A DNA stretch of 64,000 nt, taken from assembly GCA_023428025.1 (NCBI GenBank), contig JAEYZN010000021.1:1-64000 (forward strand). The letters run 5' to 3'. Below the pieces are notes generated by a model that was not told where the DNA came from, did no database searches, and was given only the letters and a program-made list of their open reading frames with translations. The position numbers and the translations under genes are program-made. Below, one piece after another: positions 25,409 through 34,372 of the stretch; position 1 is the stretch's first letter, and each line of letters starts with the position of its first letter. This stretch comes from Bacillota bacterium (lineage in GTDB: Bacteria; Bacillota; Clostridia; Christensenellales; SZUA-584).

Positions 25409-26365
25409 TTATCGTTCCGCCGAACGGCGGTTAGTTCGCTCAATGAACTCTTTAATCACCGGTTGGCTGAATGGAGCTGTGGCCGCTCCCATGTACAGCG
25501 CATTGAACGCGCCGCAGGCGCTCCCGAATTCCAGTGCGGCTTCCGTGTCCTGCCCGTCCAACAGGCTGTGAATCAGCCCGGCGCAGAAGGCGTCGCCCGA
25601 ACCGGTGGTGTCCTTCGCGTCTATAGCGAATGCGGACACATAGCCCGAGAAACCCCGGCAGCGCGCATACACGCCGCGCGCCCCCAACTTGATCACCACA
25701 TTCTGTACGCCCCGATCCAGAAAGGCCTGCGCGGCGTCCGCGCAGCCAAGGCCGTCCGTGAGATGAAGACTCTCCGCCTCGCTGGGCAAAAACCAGTCCA
25801 CATATGGAAGAAACGGTTTCAATCCCGCCAGCCTGAAACCTTTTTTATCGGAGGCCATGTCCGCAAACGTCATCACGCCGTGCCCTTTCGCATGCGCGAG
25901 AATCTGCTCCAGCCCTTCCTCCTCCAGCCTGGGGCAGCCGTAAAAGCTGGCGACAGACAATGCCCTTGCGTTGGCGATAACGTCCATATCCACATCGCCT
26001 ATGCAAAAATCATAATTGTTGCCGCGCCGGTGCAAAATGCTGCGCTGACCGTCCGCCGACACCAGCGCGATCGCCGCGCTCGTAACGGATTGCTTTGACA
26101 CCACGGCATGCGACAGATCAACGCCGCACGCTTTCAGCTCTGCCAAAAACAAGCGCCCCAGCGCGTCGTCTCCCAACCGGCAACACAGTGCCACACGCCT
26201 GCCCAGTTTGGCCAGGTCCGCCGCCTGATTGGCCGCGTCGCCGCCCGGCGCCAATATGATGCTCTCCACCGGCGTTTTATCCTGATCGAACAGCGTTTTA
26301 TCGGCAGGCGCTGCCACAATATCCATCACGGCAATGCCCAGTGCCACCACGTCATAACCACTCAT
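25409..26365 (-). CDS. PfkB-family sugar kinase
   Basis: Ribokinase-type ATP-dependent kinase, about 318 aa. Visible: N-terminal VALGIAVMDIVA, substrate loop APGGDAANQAADLAKLG, and the catalytic signature DTTGSGDAFCAGL with the base Asp near the end. Substrate unknown; in this place glucose, fructose or another glucan-derived sugar is possible (inference). The start is chosen by alignment to the family; there is no strong ribosome site, and two upstream codons are alternatives. First gene of the glycogen block, nine bases before malQ. Confidence 0.85.
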   Translation of the reverse strand: MSGYDVVALGIAVMDIVAAPADKTLFDQDKTPVESIILAPGGDAANQAADLAKLGRRVALCCRLGDDALGRLFLAELKACGVDLSHAVVSKQSVTSAAIALVSADGQRSILHRRGNNYDFCIGDVDMDVIANARALSVASFYGCPRLEEEGLEQILAHAKGHGVMTFADMASDKKGFRLAGLKPFLPYVDWFLPSEAESLHLTDGLGCADAAQAFLDRGVQNVVIKLGARGVYARCRGFSGYVSAFAIDAKDTTGSGDAFCAGLIHSLLDGQDTEAALEFGSACGAFNALYMGAATAPFSQPVIKEFIERTNRRSAER

Positions 26366-26579
26366 ATTACAAATATACACCAGTTTGCAGGCGGTGACCA
26401 TATGCGTTTTGTTAATACAATAGAGATTATTCGCCGTCGGAGGCGGCCATGCAAATGAGCTGTTTTAACTGCTATATTCAACAAGAAAAACCGCTTATGC
26501 GGCAAAACGCTACAGAAGGATATAATGCGGGTTATCAGCTTTTGGCCTTCCCGGGGCGTATTTTCGCCTTGCGGCGGTA

Positions 26580-27287
26580 TTATTTCGCCCTTATCCTCTT
26601 CCTCATCAGGTTTTTTCCATGATCCAGCATGATTTTCATTTCCGCCCTTGCGGCCGCAGTGTCGCCCTTTTCAATGGCATCGGTCATCCGTCCATGGAGT
26701 ACGTAGATGACAGAATAATCGTCCAGCATCGAATAGAATTTGGTCGCAAACGATATGTACATCCTTTCGATAGAGCGCAGCGTCATCGGCAGCACGAGGT
26801 TCCCCGACGCCATTGCCACGTGCAAATGCAGCTGATAGTCCAGCAACGCCGCTTTATCAGGCTCGCGGGTCTTATGCTCCTGCTCAATGATGCCCCGCAT
26901 CTTCGCGACATTTTCTTCCGTCCGGTAGCGCGCAGCCCGCTCTGCCGCCGCGGTTTCAATGATCTCGCGAAAATCGAAAAGGCTTTCAAATATACCGCGC
27001 TCCATCTCGTCCGTATCCTGCAGAAGCGCTCCAAACAGCTCCAGCCTCCCATCCGTCTGGAAGTTGTTCACATATGTTCCCTGCCGCGGAACTATACGCA
27101 GTACATTTCTTGTGGCCATCTCAAGAAGCCCGGCGTGTACTGTCATGCGCGATACCCCCGCCATCTCTGCCAGCTCACGTTCGGGGGGAAGCTTTTGGTC
27201 TATGGCGAACTCGCCCGAGATTATTTTCTGCTCTATTATGGAGATGAAGCGCTGCTTTGTGCTTTGCTTGCTCTCTTCAGAAGCCAT
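26580..27287 (-). CDS. GntR-family regulator, FadR/FCD subfamily
   Basis: N-terminal winged helix (residues 15-75: GEFAIDQKLPPERELAEMAGVSRMTV, IVPRQGTYV) and an all-helical FCD ligand domain with Asp/His metal-type residues (DFREIIETAAAERAA, DYQLHLHVAMASGN, HGRMTDAIEKGD). Such proteins usually sense a sugar acid or small carboxylate. GGAGTGG precedes the ATG. It is about 210 bases upstream of the kinase/glycogen block in the same direction, so it may control it, but no operator could be matched; the AT-rich stretch before it (27.3 kb) holds imperfect TATATA repeats. Confidence 0.88.
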   Translation of the reverse strand: MASEESKQSTKQRFISIIEQKIISGEFAIDQKLPPERELAEMAGVSRMTVHAGLLEMATRNVLRIVPRQGTYVNNFQTDGRLELFGALLQDTDEMERGIFESLFDFREIIETAAAERAARYRTEENVAKMRGIIEQEHKTREPDKAALLDYQLHLHVAMASGNLVLPMTLRSIERMYISFATKFYSMLDDYSVIYVLHGRMTDAIEKGDTAAARAEMKIMLDHGKNLMRKRIRAK

Positions 27288-27382
27288 ATTTTGTCCACTC
27301 CATTATATGTATATATAAAACTCAATATATAGATATATCGAGAATAGTTATTAAAATGATAACGTCTATGTAATAAAAAGAA

Positions 27383-27417
27383 AAGGCCGGGTAAATTATC
27401 CCAATTTATCCGGCCTT
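27383..27417. terminator. Strong hairpin terminator between two regulators
   Basis: AAGGCCGG / CCGGCCTT continued by TAAATT / AATTTA around loop atccc. It ends the MerR-type gene on the minus strand; symmetric enough to act both ways. Confidence 0.8.
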
Positions 27418-27440
27418 AGAAATACAGTTATTTCATAATC

Positions 27441-28193
27441 TTATTCAGCTAAACAGTGCAGCAGTACATCGCGCAAAAATACGGCTGCGTCCGGCGCAAT
27501 GGCGTTATAATACGCGGCAAATCGCTCATCGTCCACATACATCTGCGCCAGTCCCCTGTGCGCCTTGGCGCTGTAGCTGGTCCAGGTGCACATCAGCCAC
27601 TGTTTATGCAGCTCACAAAGATGGCGCGCCGAAGCGCCTGCCGGATCGTTTGTCAGCATTGCGGCTTTAAGCGCTTCGTTGACCTCCGTACCCAGCGCTT
27701 CCATACGCGCGAATTGCGCGGGCGTCATGCCCCTGATTTTCTCATTGGACCGATTGACCGCATCGCCGTATAGTGCGCGCGCCTCGGCGCCATATCGCCG
27801 CTCGTTCTCGTCGATCAGCTTTTGTTTCAAGCCTGCGAATTTTTCCTCGTCCGTCATGTCAAATTCCTCCTTAATTGCGGTTAAGGTCTTTCTGACGGTT
27901 TCGATCAGCGCATCCAGCTGCCCGCGCCGGGCCAGCAAGGCTGCAAGATGCTCCTCCAGTGCGTTTTGCCGGTCGAATGACGGCGCGTTCATGATGCTTT
28001 TGATTTCATCCGGCCCCACGCCCAGCGCCCGGTAGAACAGTATCTGCTGCAGTGCGTCCACCCCGGCGCTGTCGTACAGCCGGTAACCCGCCTCGCTGGT
28101 CCGCGTGGGTTTGAGCAATCCGATCTGGTCATAATACCGCAGCGTCCGCGTGGTGACGCCAGCCAGCTTTGCCAGTTGTCCGATCGTATACAC
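27441..28193 (-). CDS. MerR-family regulator with TipAS effector domain
   Basis: Residues 1-70 are the MerR winged helix (YTIGQLAKLAGVTTRTLRYYDQIGLLKP, EAGYRLYD), then a dimer helix, then from about 115 a TipAS-like antibiotic-recognition domain (MTPAQFARMEALG, KQWLMCTWTSYSAKAHRGLAQMYVDDERFAAYYN). Mta and TipA of this type activate multidrug efflux genes when they bind drug. The start is GTG, ten bases after GGGAGG. The promoter has the MerR-type 19-bp spacer with a perfect dyad, so self-activation is likely. Confidence 0.92.
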   Translation of the reverse strand: MYTIGQLAKLAGVTTRTLRYYDQIGLLKPTRTSEAGYRLYDSAGVDALQQILFYRALGVGPDEIKSIMNAPSFDRQNALEEHLAALLARRGQLDALIETVRKTLTAIKEEFDMTDEEKFAGLKQKLIDENERRYGAEARALYGDAVNRSNEKIRGMTPAQFARMEALGTEVNEALKAAMLTNDPAGASARHLCELHKQWLMCTWTSYSAKAHRGLAQMYVDDERFAAYYNAIAPDAAVFLRDVLLHCLAE

Positions 28194-28216
28194 GTCAGTT
28201 TCACCTCCCGGAGATC

Positions 28217-28247
28217 ATCGTAAACCATGACGCGGCGTCAAAGTCAA
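28217..28247 (-). promoter_or_regulatory. MerR-type promoter with 19-bp spacer and operator dyad
   Basis: TTGACT and TACGAT are separated by 19 bp instead of 17. Within the spacer lies the perfect dyad TGACGC-C-GCGTCA (28228-28240). Overlong spacer plus centred dyad is the hallmark of MerR/TipA-controlled promoters, which the protein realigns. Confidence 0.8.
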
Positions 28248-28353
28248 TAGAAAAAATCTCTATAAAGCAATGAAGCACCGGTCTTGCGCCGATGCCCCAT
28301 GTTTTTGCGACAATGCAGTTCGTGTCATCATATAAGATCGCTTTCCAAAACTG

Positions 28354-29448
28354 TCAGTTCGCCGCCTGCTCCATCAACGCGGCGCATATCAGCTTTGAAG
28401 GCCGCCATACCAGTTCATCGAACTCCGCATCGTCGTGCGGAGCGGACCCATTGTCCACAGGCGTGAGTTCCACACAAAAGCCCGGCCGTTCAAAGTCCTG
28501 CCGGAACCAGTTCTCGAAACCCGCGCCATACACCGCCGGGTCCTCTGAAACGGGCATCAGCTCATAACCCGTCACATCCGCCAGCGTCTGCGCGATCGAC
28601 GAATCCGCCGTAATGGCTTCCTCCGTTCCGCTGTCCGCCCAGTAGATCACCTCACCCTTGGTATGGAAGGAAGCCGCCAGCAAAAATTCGGCATTCTGGC
28701 AAAGCGCCATCACAGCCTGCACCTCCGGCTCGGTGGCGGGCGCTGCTCCTTTGTACATTTCCGAACTGGGGACATCGGTGTTGCTTTCCTTCACATCCCA
28801 TTGACACGGATACTGCCGGTTGAGGTCCACACCATTGATGTTTGCCTTCCACTCCGCATACGTGTCCTTCATCATGCTCATCCCCTTGACCTTTTCCGGG
28901 TCCGCCACAGCCTCCACGCCGTTTTGCACCAGATTCACGCCATCGGGATTGACCATGGGTACGATATACACCGCCACCTGCTTGAGCATATCGGCGATAT
29001 CGTAACCGCCGAGCGCTTCGTCCTGAGCAGAGGCGCGCGCATACTCATCCGCGGTTTCCATCAAAAACGTTGCGGTGATGTATTCACGGGCATGGTGAGC
29101 CCCCAGCAGCAGCAGTTTTTTGGGGCCTGTCCCCAGCTTGATCAGCAGCAGCTCGCGTCCTTCCACCGACTGCCCGATGCTGTCCGTCTCGATCAGGCCC
29201 GGATATTGCTCCGACAGTTTCTGCGCGTCAGCCAACATTTGCTCGTAGCTGTACGTCTGATTCGGGTTCACGATGTCTTCATATGTTACGGGCGTAGCGG
29301 ATGGCACTGCGCTTTCCAGTGTTTCCGTCGGGATGGACTCCGCAGGAAAGTCGGAAACCTTTTCTGTTTTTTGGCATCCGGCCAGCAGCGTCAACATCAA
29401 TGCCAATACAATCGGGATAACCTTTATGACAGTTCTTTCAGAATTCAT
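28354..29448 (-). CDS. M14-family zinc carboxypeptidase lipoprotein
   Basis: Extracellular lipid-anchored peptidase. Signal peptide with lipobox LLAGC (Cys near residue 25), then a Ser/Thr/Pro linker and the M14 domain: zinc ligands in GAHHAREYIT (HxxE) and SFHTKG, substrate residues NPDGVNLV and VDLNRQYP, and the catalytic Glu in GFCVELTP. 364 aa. The ATG directly after GGAGGATCA was chosen. Likely trims peptides or wall peptides; it is not a transpeptidase. Single gene, divergent from the diguanylate cyclase. Confidence 0.88.
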   Translation of the reverse strand: MNSERTVIKVIPIVLALMLTLLAGCQKTEKVSDFPAESIPTETLESAVPSATPVTYEDIVNPNQTYSYEQMLADAQKLSEQYPGLIETDSIGQSVEGRELLLIKLGTGPKKLLLLGAHHAREYITATFLMETADEYARASAQDEALGGYDIADMLKQVAVYIVPMVNPDGVNLVQNGVEAVADPEKVKGMSMMKDTYAEWKANINGVDLNRQYPCQWDVKESNTDVPSSEMYKGAAPATEPEVQAVMALCQNAEFLLAASFHTKGEVIYWADSGTEEAITADSSIAQTLADVTGYELMPVSEDPAVYGAGFENWFRQDFERPGFCVELTPVDNGSAPHDDAEFDELVWRPSKLICAALMEQAAN

Positions 29449-29648
29449 TGATCCTCCCATGCCGGTTTGCAGCGGGCAAGGCGCTGTTCAGATTTCCCCT
29501 CACCCGAATCGGATTATTTTAGTATAACATTCAGACAGAAAAAAATGAATTAAAGTTCCCTGATATCATCTTTTCCATAAAATTACCAATAAAGACGTTT
29601 GAAATTCAAACCACTTGTTTATAAATCTGTCGCATAGGGAGTGTTTAA

Positions 29649-30815
29649 ATGATTGAAAGACTCATTGGTCTCGTTAAAAAATACAAGCTTGAAATATCTT
29701 TGGTTTCGGCGGACTGTGCGGATGCAAATCTGCGGAGAATTTACCATGCCTCGCTGATCGGCGCATTCATATCTCTGATTCACATTTCGTTGTTTTTGTT
29801 CTCACCCAAAGGCGCAACGCCCAGCCTGGAAACGTGGCGTGTGAGCATCCTCTGCACGCATTGTGCCATTTTTATATTATTGGCTACAGCTTTTTTCACT
29901 GCCCGCTATCTTAAAAAGAAAGGTAAAACCGGGGCCGCTTCAACTGCGCTTCAATACGCGGTGATCATGGTTGTTATGGCTGCCGGAGTTATCATCGTCA
30001 CGATCGACCAGATAGCGACCAGCAATATCACGCCCTATATCCTGGTTTGTATGATCATGGGGACGGTTTTCCTCGTAGACCCGGTGAAGTCCCTGCTGAT
30101 TTTTTCAGTAGCTTATATCACTTATTATTTTGGCATCGCTCTGACACAGCCGTCTTTGGAACAGCTGCTTTCCAATCGTGTCAACGGTATCGCATCCATC
30201 GGCATTGGGTACGTGCTGTCCGTGATCATGTGGCGGCTCAACGTCACAAATTTCAAACAAAAAAGGCATATCATCCTACAGCAGCAGCAGCTTGAACAGG
30301 CCAACAGGGAACTGGAACGGATGGCTTATTTCGACGCGATGACCGGCCTGCCGAACCGCCGCCATTTTGACGAAATATTAAAAAGAGAAGTGGCGCTGAT
30401 CGAACGCAAAGGGCATGAATCCTGTCTCGTCATGCTGGATGTGGATGACTTCAAAGGCATCAACGACGAATACGGGCACCCCATCGGAGACGGCTTTCTC
30501 GTCCAGCTGGGGCAAATGCTCTCTAAAAACATCCGTCAATACGATACGCTGTGCAGGTTGGGCGGCGATGAATTCATCATCCTGCTGCCACAAACCACAC
30601 TCGCCGAAGCAACGGCGTTTGCCGAAAGCCTCCGTAAACGTCTCGCCCCCTGCCCCTTCCTGATCGATTCCGTAACCATTCGCGCCACGGCCAGCATCGG
30701 GGGCGCCCGGCTGGCCGGCAGCCGGGACGACGCGCTGATCAGGCAATACGCCGATGTGGATAAGGCGCTTTATCTTGCCAAGCAGAGCGGCAGAAATTGT
30801 GTCCGCTGTGCCTGA
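29649..30815 (+). CDS. Membrane diguanylate cyclase (GGDEF)
   Basis: Makes c-di-GMP. Residues 33-200 hold about six membrane helices, then a short coil (QQQQLEQANRELERM) and the GGDEF domain beginning FDAMTGLPNRRHFDE. The active loop RLGGDEF is at 303-309, and an inhibitory-site motif RQYD at 296-299 is placed exactly five residues before it, so product inhibition is expected. AGGGAG precedes the ATG. Ends two bases from the convergent ABC permease gene, with no terminator between. Confidence 0.92.
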   Translation: MIERLIGLVKKYKLEISLVSADCADANLRRIYHASLIGAFISLIHISLFLFSPKGATPSLETWRVSILCTHCAIFILLATAFFTARYLKKKGKTGAASTALQYAVIMVVMAAGVIIVTIDQIATSNITPYILVCMIMGTVFLVDPVKSLLIFSVAYITYYFGIALTQPSLEQLLSNRVNGIASIGIGYVLSVIMWRLNVTNFKQKRHIILQQQQLEQANRELERMAYFDAMTGLPNRRHFDEILKREVALIERKGHESCLVMLDVDDFKGINDEYGHPIGDGFLVQLGQMLSKNIRQYDTLCRLGGDEFIILLPQTTLAEATAFAESLRKRLAPCPFLIDSVTIRATASIGGARLAGSRDDALIRQYADVDKALYLAKQSGRNCVRCA

Positions 30816-30817
30816 GT

Positions 30818-31555
30818 TTATTGTTGTTTGGCTTTAACCGGTGCGCGACGCAGCGCGATAAAGCTCAAAATGCCAAAGATAGCCGTCAACAAGATGTTGG
30901 ATATGACGCCCATGTAAGGATTGCCCGATGCAAGCCCTGATGCCCAGCCGATAAACCAGCCGACTGTATTCATAACGACACCGTTAAAAAGAGCGGTGTC
31001 GACTATCGGCAGTACAAACAGCAGCAATATGGGAACGCCGATGGACACCAGCAGCTTGACAGCCTTGTTCATACGGTAATAGAGCGTGGTGATCAGATAG
31101 CCTATCATACCGGCAACCAGATTGCTGCAGAACATCCACAACAACGCTGTGGGGATATAGGCTCCATTCGCAGGATCAAGACCGTACATTTGCATGAATG
31201 CAGGCTCATAATTTCCAATCGTCCTCATGATCAGGCTGTAGACGCTGTCTATCACCGCCATGCCCACAGCCACCACGCCAATCGCGGCGATGAAGCTGAT
31301 AAACATGGTCTTTCGGGATATCCCGTTGGCGCTGAACATGTGAAAAGTGGATTTGAATGAATTGAGCCCCGCGATGAAGATAAACACCGCCGACGCCGTC
31401 TCCAGCCCGCCCACGCTGAACTGGTTCTGTTCTCTGATCACTATCGACATCGCGATCCCCATCAGAGCCAGCAGCGCGGCAATCACAATGTAGAATATGA
31501 TCAGCGGCCATTTCATGCCGTCCATCTGATATTTCCATGCAGGTAAAAAGTTCAT
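30818..31555 (-). CDS. ABC transporter permease (YtrC/D-like)
   Basis: 245 aa with about six membrane helices (WPLIIFYIVIAALLALMGIAM, FIAAIGVVAVGMAVI, LLWMFCSNLVAGMIGYLI, LLVSIGVPILLLFVLPIV) and no ATP motifs. Third gene of a GntR-ATPase-permease operon, the arrangement of the ytr and related systems of Firmicutes that respond to cell-wall antibiotics. Substrate not known. Spaced 17 bases from the ATPase gene. Confidence 0.8.
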   Translation of the reverse strand: MNFLPAWKYQMDGMKWPLIIFYIVIAALLALMGIAMSIVIREQNQFSVGGLETASAVFIFIAGLNSFKSTFHMFSANGISRKTMFISFIAAIGVVAVGMAVIDSVYSLIMRTIGNYEPAFMQMYGLDPANGAYIPTALLWMFCSNLVAGMIGYLITTLYYRMNKAVKLLVSIGVPILLLFVLPIVDTALFNGVVMNTVGWFIGWASGLASGNPYMGVISNILLTAIFGILSFIALRRAPVKAKQQ

Positions 31556-31572
31556 GATTTATTCCTCCTCGA

Positions 31573-32424
31573 TTAAGCGTTCGTCAAATGGATAAAAAGG
31601 TTTTGCAGCTTCATACGCGAAACCTCAACCCCGACAGGCACCTGCACGGAATCCAGCGAGCCCAACAGGTATGCGCTTTTAATGCCTCCCAGAGTATCGC
31701 TGCCCAGCACTTGCCGCCCCGCAGTGAACGCGTCCACCTGAGCGGCGGGCCCTGTCACCGTATACCCGGCTGCCAGCACATTCTGCGTTGCGTCATCCAT
31801 GATCACTTTTCCATTTTTGATGATGAAGACATGTTCGATCACGTCTGCCGCCTCTTCAATCAGGTGCGTCGAAATCACGATCGTCCGCGGCTTCTCGCTG
31901 TACAGCGCGATGAGTTCGCGGTAAAACAGGTCACGGAAGTTGGCGTCCAGCCCCAGCACCGGCTCATCCAGCAGCAGCACCGGCGCGTTGCACGACATAG
32001 CGACAATAATTTTGTATATCGACGCGTAGCCCGTGGACAGCGCCTTTAAGCGTTTTCCGGTATTCAGCGCGAATTTGTCCGCCAGCGACCGCGCATATTC
32101 CATATCCATCTGAGGATAAAACACGCGCGTCCATTTAAAAACGTCCCGGACAGACATTGACTCGGGATAAAGCGGCTGTTCGCTCATGCAATAGACTTTC
32201 TTCAGCACTGCGTCATTCTCGCATACCGGCTGCCCGTCTATGGACACTTCGCCGGTCGTGGGAAATATGCGATTGGTGATCAGATTCAGCAATGTCGATT
32301 TTCCGGCGCCGTTGCGGCCGAGCAACCCGTATATCTTTCCCTCCTCGATTGTCAGGGAAACATCGTCCAGCGCTATGGTGTCGCCGAATCTCTTGGTCAG
32401 ATTCTTTACAACGATTTGGCTCAT
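31573..32424 (-). CDS. ABC transporter ATP-binding protein
   Basis: 283 aa. Walker A GRNGAGKSTLLN, Q-loop region MSEQPLYP, Walker B VLLLDEPVLGLD, and switch His in ISTHLIEEAADV. The ABC signature reads ALSTGYASIYKI, a degenerate LSGGQ seen in the YtrB/EcsA-like group. A C-terminal regulatory extension follows residue 215. Start overlaps the regulator stop by four bases. Confidence 0.92.
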   Translation of the reverse strand: MSQIVVKNLTKRFGDTIALDDVSLTIEEGKIYGLLGRNGAGKSTLLNLITNRIFPTTGEVSIDGQPVCENDAVLKKVYCMSEQPLYPESMSVRDVFKWTRVFYPQMDMEYARSLADKFALNTGKRLKALSTGYASIYKIIVAMSCNAPVLLLDEPVLGLDANFRDLFYRELIALYSEKPRTIVISTHLIEEAADVIEHVFIIKNGKVIMDDATQNVLAAGYTVTGPAAQVDAFTAGRQVLGSDTLGGIKSAYLLGSLDSVQVPVGVEVSRMKLQNLFIHLTNA

Positions 32425-32789
32425 TTATTTATTCCTCTCCTTAACATTTCATTCAGTTGTTCGTATGACAACTCCAGCTTCACGGCTTCCTCCAGCAACG
32501 GGACAACGTACTTTTCAAAAAACGCAGACCGTCGTTTTTCCAGTATCAACTGCCTTGCGCCATCCGCCACAAACATACCCAGTCCTCTCTTTTTAAAGAG
32601 CACACCGTCATCTACCAGCCTCGTGACCCCTTTGAGCGCTGTGGCCGGGTTGATCTTATATCGGACAGATATTTCCGTTGTCGACGGCGCTTGAGCGCCT
32701 TCTTCCAGCGCGCCGCACAATATCGCGCTTTCAACCTGCTCTGCAATTTGCAGGAATATCGGGATATCGGCGCTGAATTCCGTTTGCAT
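32421..32789 (-). CDS. GntR-family repressor, YtrA subfamily
   Basis: 122 aa, the short YtrA form: winged helix (PIFLQIAEQVESAILCGALEEGAQAPSTTEIS, KINPATALKGVTRLVDDGVLFKKRGLGMFV) plus two C-terminal helices (FFEKYVVPLLEEAVKLELSYEQLNEML) and no ligand domain. Ribosome site GGAGGTGA. Promoter and 24-bp palindrome directly upstream show autoregulation. Controls the ABC genes that follow. Confidence 0.92.
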   Translation of the reverse strand: MQTEFSADIPIFLQIAEQVESAILCGALEEGAQAPSTTEISVRYKINPATALKGVTRLVDDGVLFKKRGLGMFVADGARQLILEKRRSAFFEKYVVPLLEEAVKLELSYEQLNEMLRRGINK

Positions 32790-32803
32790 TACATCACCTC
32801 CAC

Positions 32804-32827
32804 GGTTGACTACTCATGTAATTAACC
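32804..32827. promoter_or_regulatory. Palindromic operator of the YtrA-like repressor
   Basis: GGTTnAnTACnnnnGTAnTnAACC, 8 of 12 positions paired in each half. It overlaps the -10 box and the expected start of transcription, so binding would block RNA polymerase. Confidence 0.7.
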
Positions 32828-32853
32828 ATATATCAAGCTCGAATAATTGTCAA
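32825..32853 (-). promoter_or_regulatory. Promoter of the YtrA-like operon
   Basis: TTGACA, 17 bases, TATGGT on the minus strand, the -10 inside the operator. Confidence 0.7.
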
Positions 32854-32915
32854 TATGTTTTCAATAAATCCTTCTTCTAACCTTATGTGAAAGCGTTGCT
32901 CATAAACCAGCGATA

Positions 32916-32944
32916 TTGACAATCCCCGGTTTGTCCAATATAAT
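32916..32944 (+). promoter_or_regulatory. Consensus promoter of oadB-oadG
   Basis: TTGACA, 17 bases, TATAAT: a perfect vegetative (sigma-A) promoter about 70 bases before the ribosome site. Confidence 0.85.
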
Positions 32945-33022
32945 TATCATCGGCGGAAAAGGTCTTTAAATATCATATCATCAGTTCCCCGCAATATTTT
33001 AATACAAGTGAAAGGTGATTGC

Positions 33023-34186
33023 ATGGAAGTACTCTTAAAAGGATTTACGGAATTCAGCTGGCAAAATGGAGTCATGATCATCATCGGTCTTGGACTTATT
33101 ATTCTGGCGATCAAGAAGGAATACGAGCCTATGCTGCTTTTGCCCATCGGTTTTGGCTGCATACTGGTCAATCTTCCTTTGGCAACCGTCATTCAGAACG
33201 GATTGGGGGAGCCTGGTTTTCTGGCCGTCCTCAAAGAGGCCGGCATCGTCACAGAACTTTTCCCGCTGCTCATATTCATAGCGGTCGGCGCGATGATCGA
33301 CTTCTCGCCCTTGCTGAAACAGCCCGTTATGATTTTCTTCGGCGCTGCAGCGCAGCTTGGTATTTTTGTGGCGATGCTGCTTGCACTGCTTACCAATCTG
33401 CTGCCTATTCAGGCCTTGCTTGGGCTTGATCCCAGCCAGCCGATATTTACTCTCAAAGAGGCTGCGTCGGTGGGTATCATCGGTGCGGCGGACGGGCCGA
33501 CCACCATCTTTGTCGGAAACCTGTTTGCGCCGAAATACCTGGGCGCCTTGTCTGTCGCGGCATATTCATATATGTCTCTGGTGCCTATCATACAGCCGCC
33601 GGTGATTCGCGCCATGACCACGAAAAAAGAGCGCAAGATCCGTATGGATGCTGATTTCAACAAGAAGGTCAGCCGTCCGGTGCTGATCGCGTTCCCGATT
33701 ATCGTCACAATCGTGACCGGTTTTGTCGCTCCCGAGGGCGTGCCTCTTGTTGGCGCCCTGATGTTCGGCAACCTGATTCGCGAATGCGGCGTGCTGGAGC
33801 GCCTGTCCAAGTCCGCGCAGAACGAGCTTGCCAACCTGGTCACGCTGCTGCTCGGCATCACCATCGGTTCCACGATGCTGGGCACGGATTTTCTCACGCC
33901 CCAGACGATACTGATACTTCTCATCGGCTTCCTTGCCTTCGTGTTCGACACGGCGGGCGGCGTGCTGTTTGCCAAGTTCATCAATCTGTTCCTGAAAAAG
34001 AAGGTCAATCCGATGATCGGCGCGGCGGGCATCTCAGCCTTCCCCATGTCGGCGCGCGTCATTCAGAAGATGGCGCAGAAGGAAGACCCGTCCAACTTTA
34101 TTCTGATGCAGGCCATTGGCGCCAACGTGTCAGGGCAGGTCGGTTCCATCATCGCAGGCGCCGTGCTGATTTCATTACTGAGCTAA
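33023..34186 (+). CDS. oadB: Na+-pumping decarboxylase beta subunit (OadB/GcdB/MmdB)
   Basis: Membrane subunit that decarboxylates the carboxybiotin of its partner and pumps Na+ outward. 387 aa with about ten membrane helices. Conserved blocks: LLIFIAVGAMIDFSPLL, GIIGAADGPTTIFV with the Na+-binding Asp, GALMFGNLIRECGV, FVFDTAGGVLFAKF and GISAFPMSARVIQ. AAAGGTGA lies four bases before the chosen ATG; the GTG five codons earlier overlaps that site. oxaloacetate, methylmalonyl-CoA or glutaconyl-CoA types cannot be told apart because no carboxyltransferase gene is in the window. Confidence 0.93.
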   Translation: MEVLLKGFTEFSWQNGVMIIIGLGLIILAIKKEYEPMLLLPIGFGCILVNLPLATVIQNGLGEPGFLAVLKEAGIVTELFPLLIFIAVGAMIDFSPLLKQPVMIFFGAAAQLGIFVAMLLALLTNLLPIQALLGLDPSQPIFTLKEAASVGIIGAADGPTTIFVGNLFAPKYLGALSVAAYSYMSLVPIIQPPVIRAMTTKKERKIRMDADFNKKVSRPVLIAFPIIVTIVTGFVAPEGVPLVGALMFGNLIRECGVLERLSKSAQNELANLVTLLLGITIGSTMLGTDFLTPQTILILLIGFLAFVFDTAGGVLFAKFINLFLKKKVNPMIGAAGISAFPMSARVIQKMAQKEDPSNFILMQAIGANVSGQVGSIIAGAVLISLLS

Positions 34187-34198
34187 CAGGAGGATATT

Positions 34199-34339
34199 AT
34201 GGTAGATGTTTCCGGGATGGTCATGGAAGGTTTGAAGTTTATGGGGATTGGCGTCGGCGTCGTGTTCGTGGTGCTTGGCGTGTTCTTCGTGGTGATCAAG
34301 TTGCTGCTCAAGTTCCTTCCATCCAAAGAAGAGGGCTGA
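34199..34339 (+). CDS. Decarboxylase gamma subunit, OadG-like
   Basis: 46-aa single-span protein (GLKFMGIGVGVVFVVLGVFFVVIKLLLKF read in parts: GIGVGVVFVVLG then FFVVIKLL) with an acidic tail (PSKEEG). Small OadG/MmdD-like subunits have one helix and stabilise the pump. AGGAGG seven bases before the ATG. It begins 12 bases after oadB and shares its promoter and terminator. Lacks the long Pro/Ala C-terminal part of enterobacterial OadG. Confidence 0.8.
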   Translation: MVDVSGMVMEGLKFMGIGVGVVFVVLGVFFVVIKLLLKFLPSKEEG

Positions 34340-34372
34340 TCGTTCGACTTCATATCTCATATTGGTTTATTG

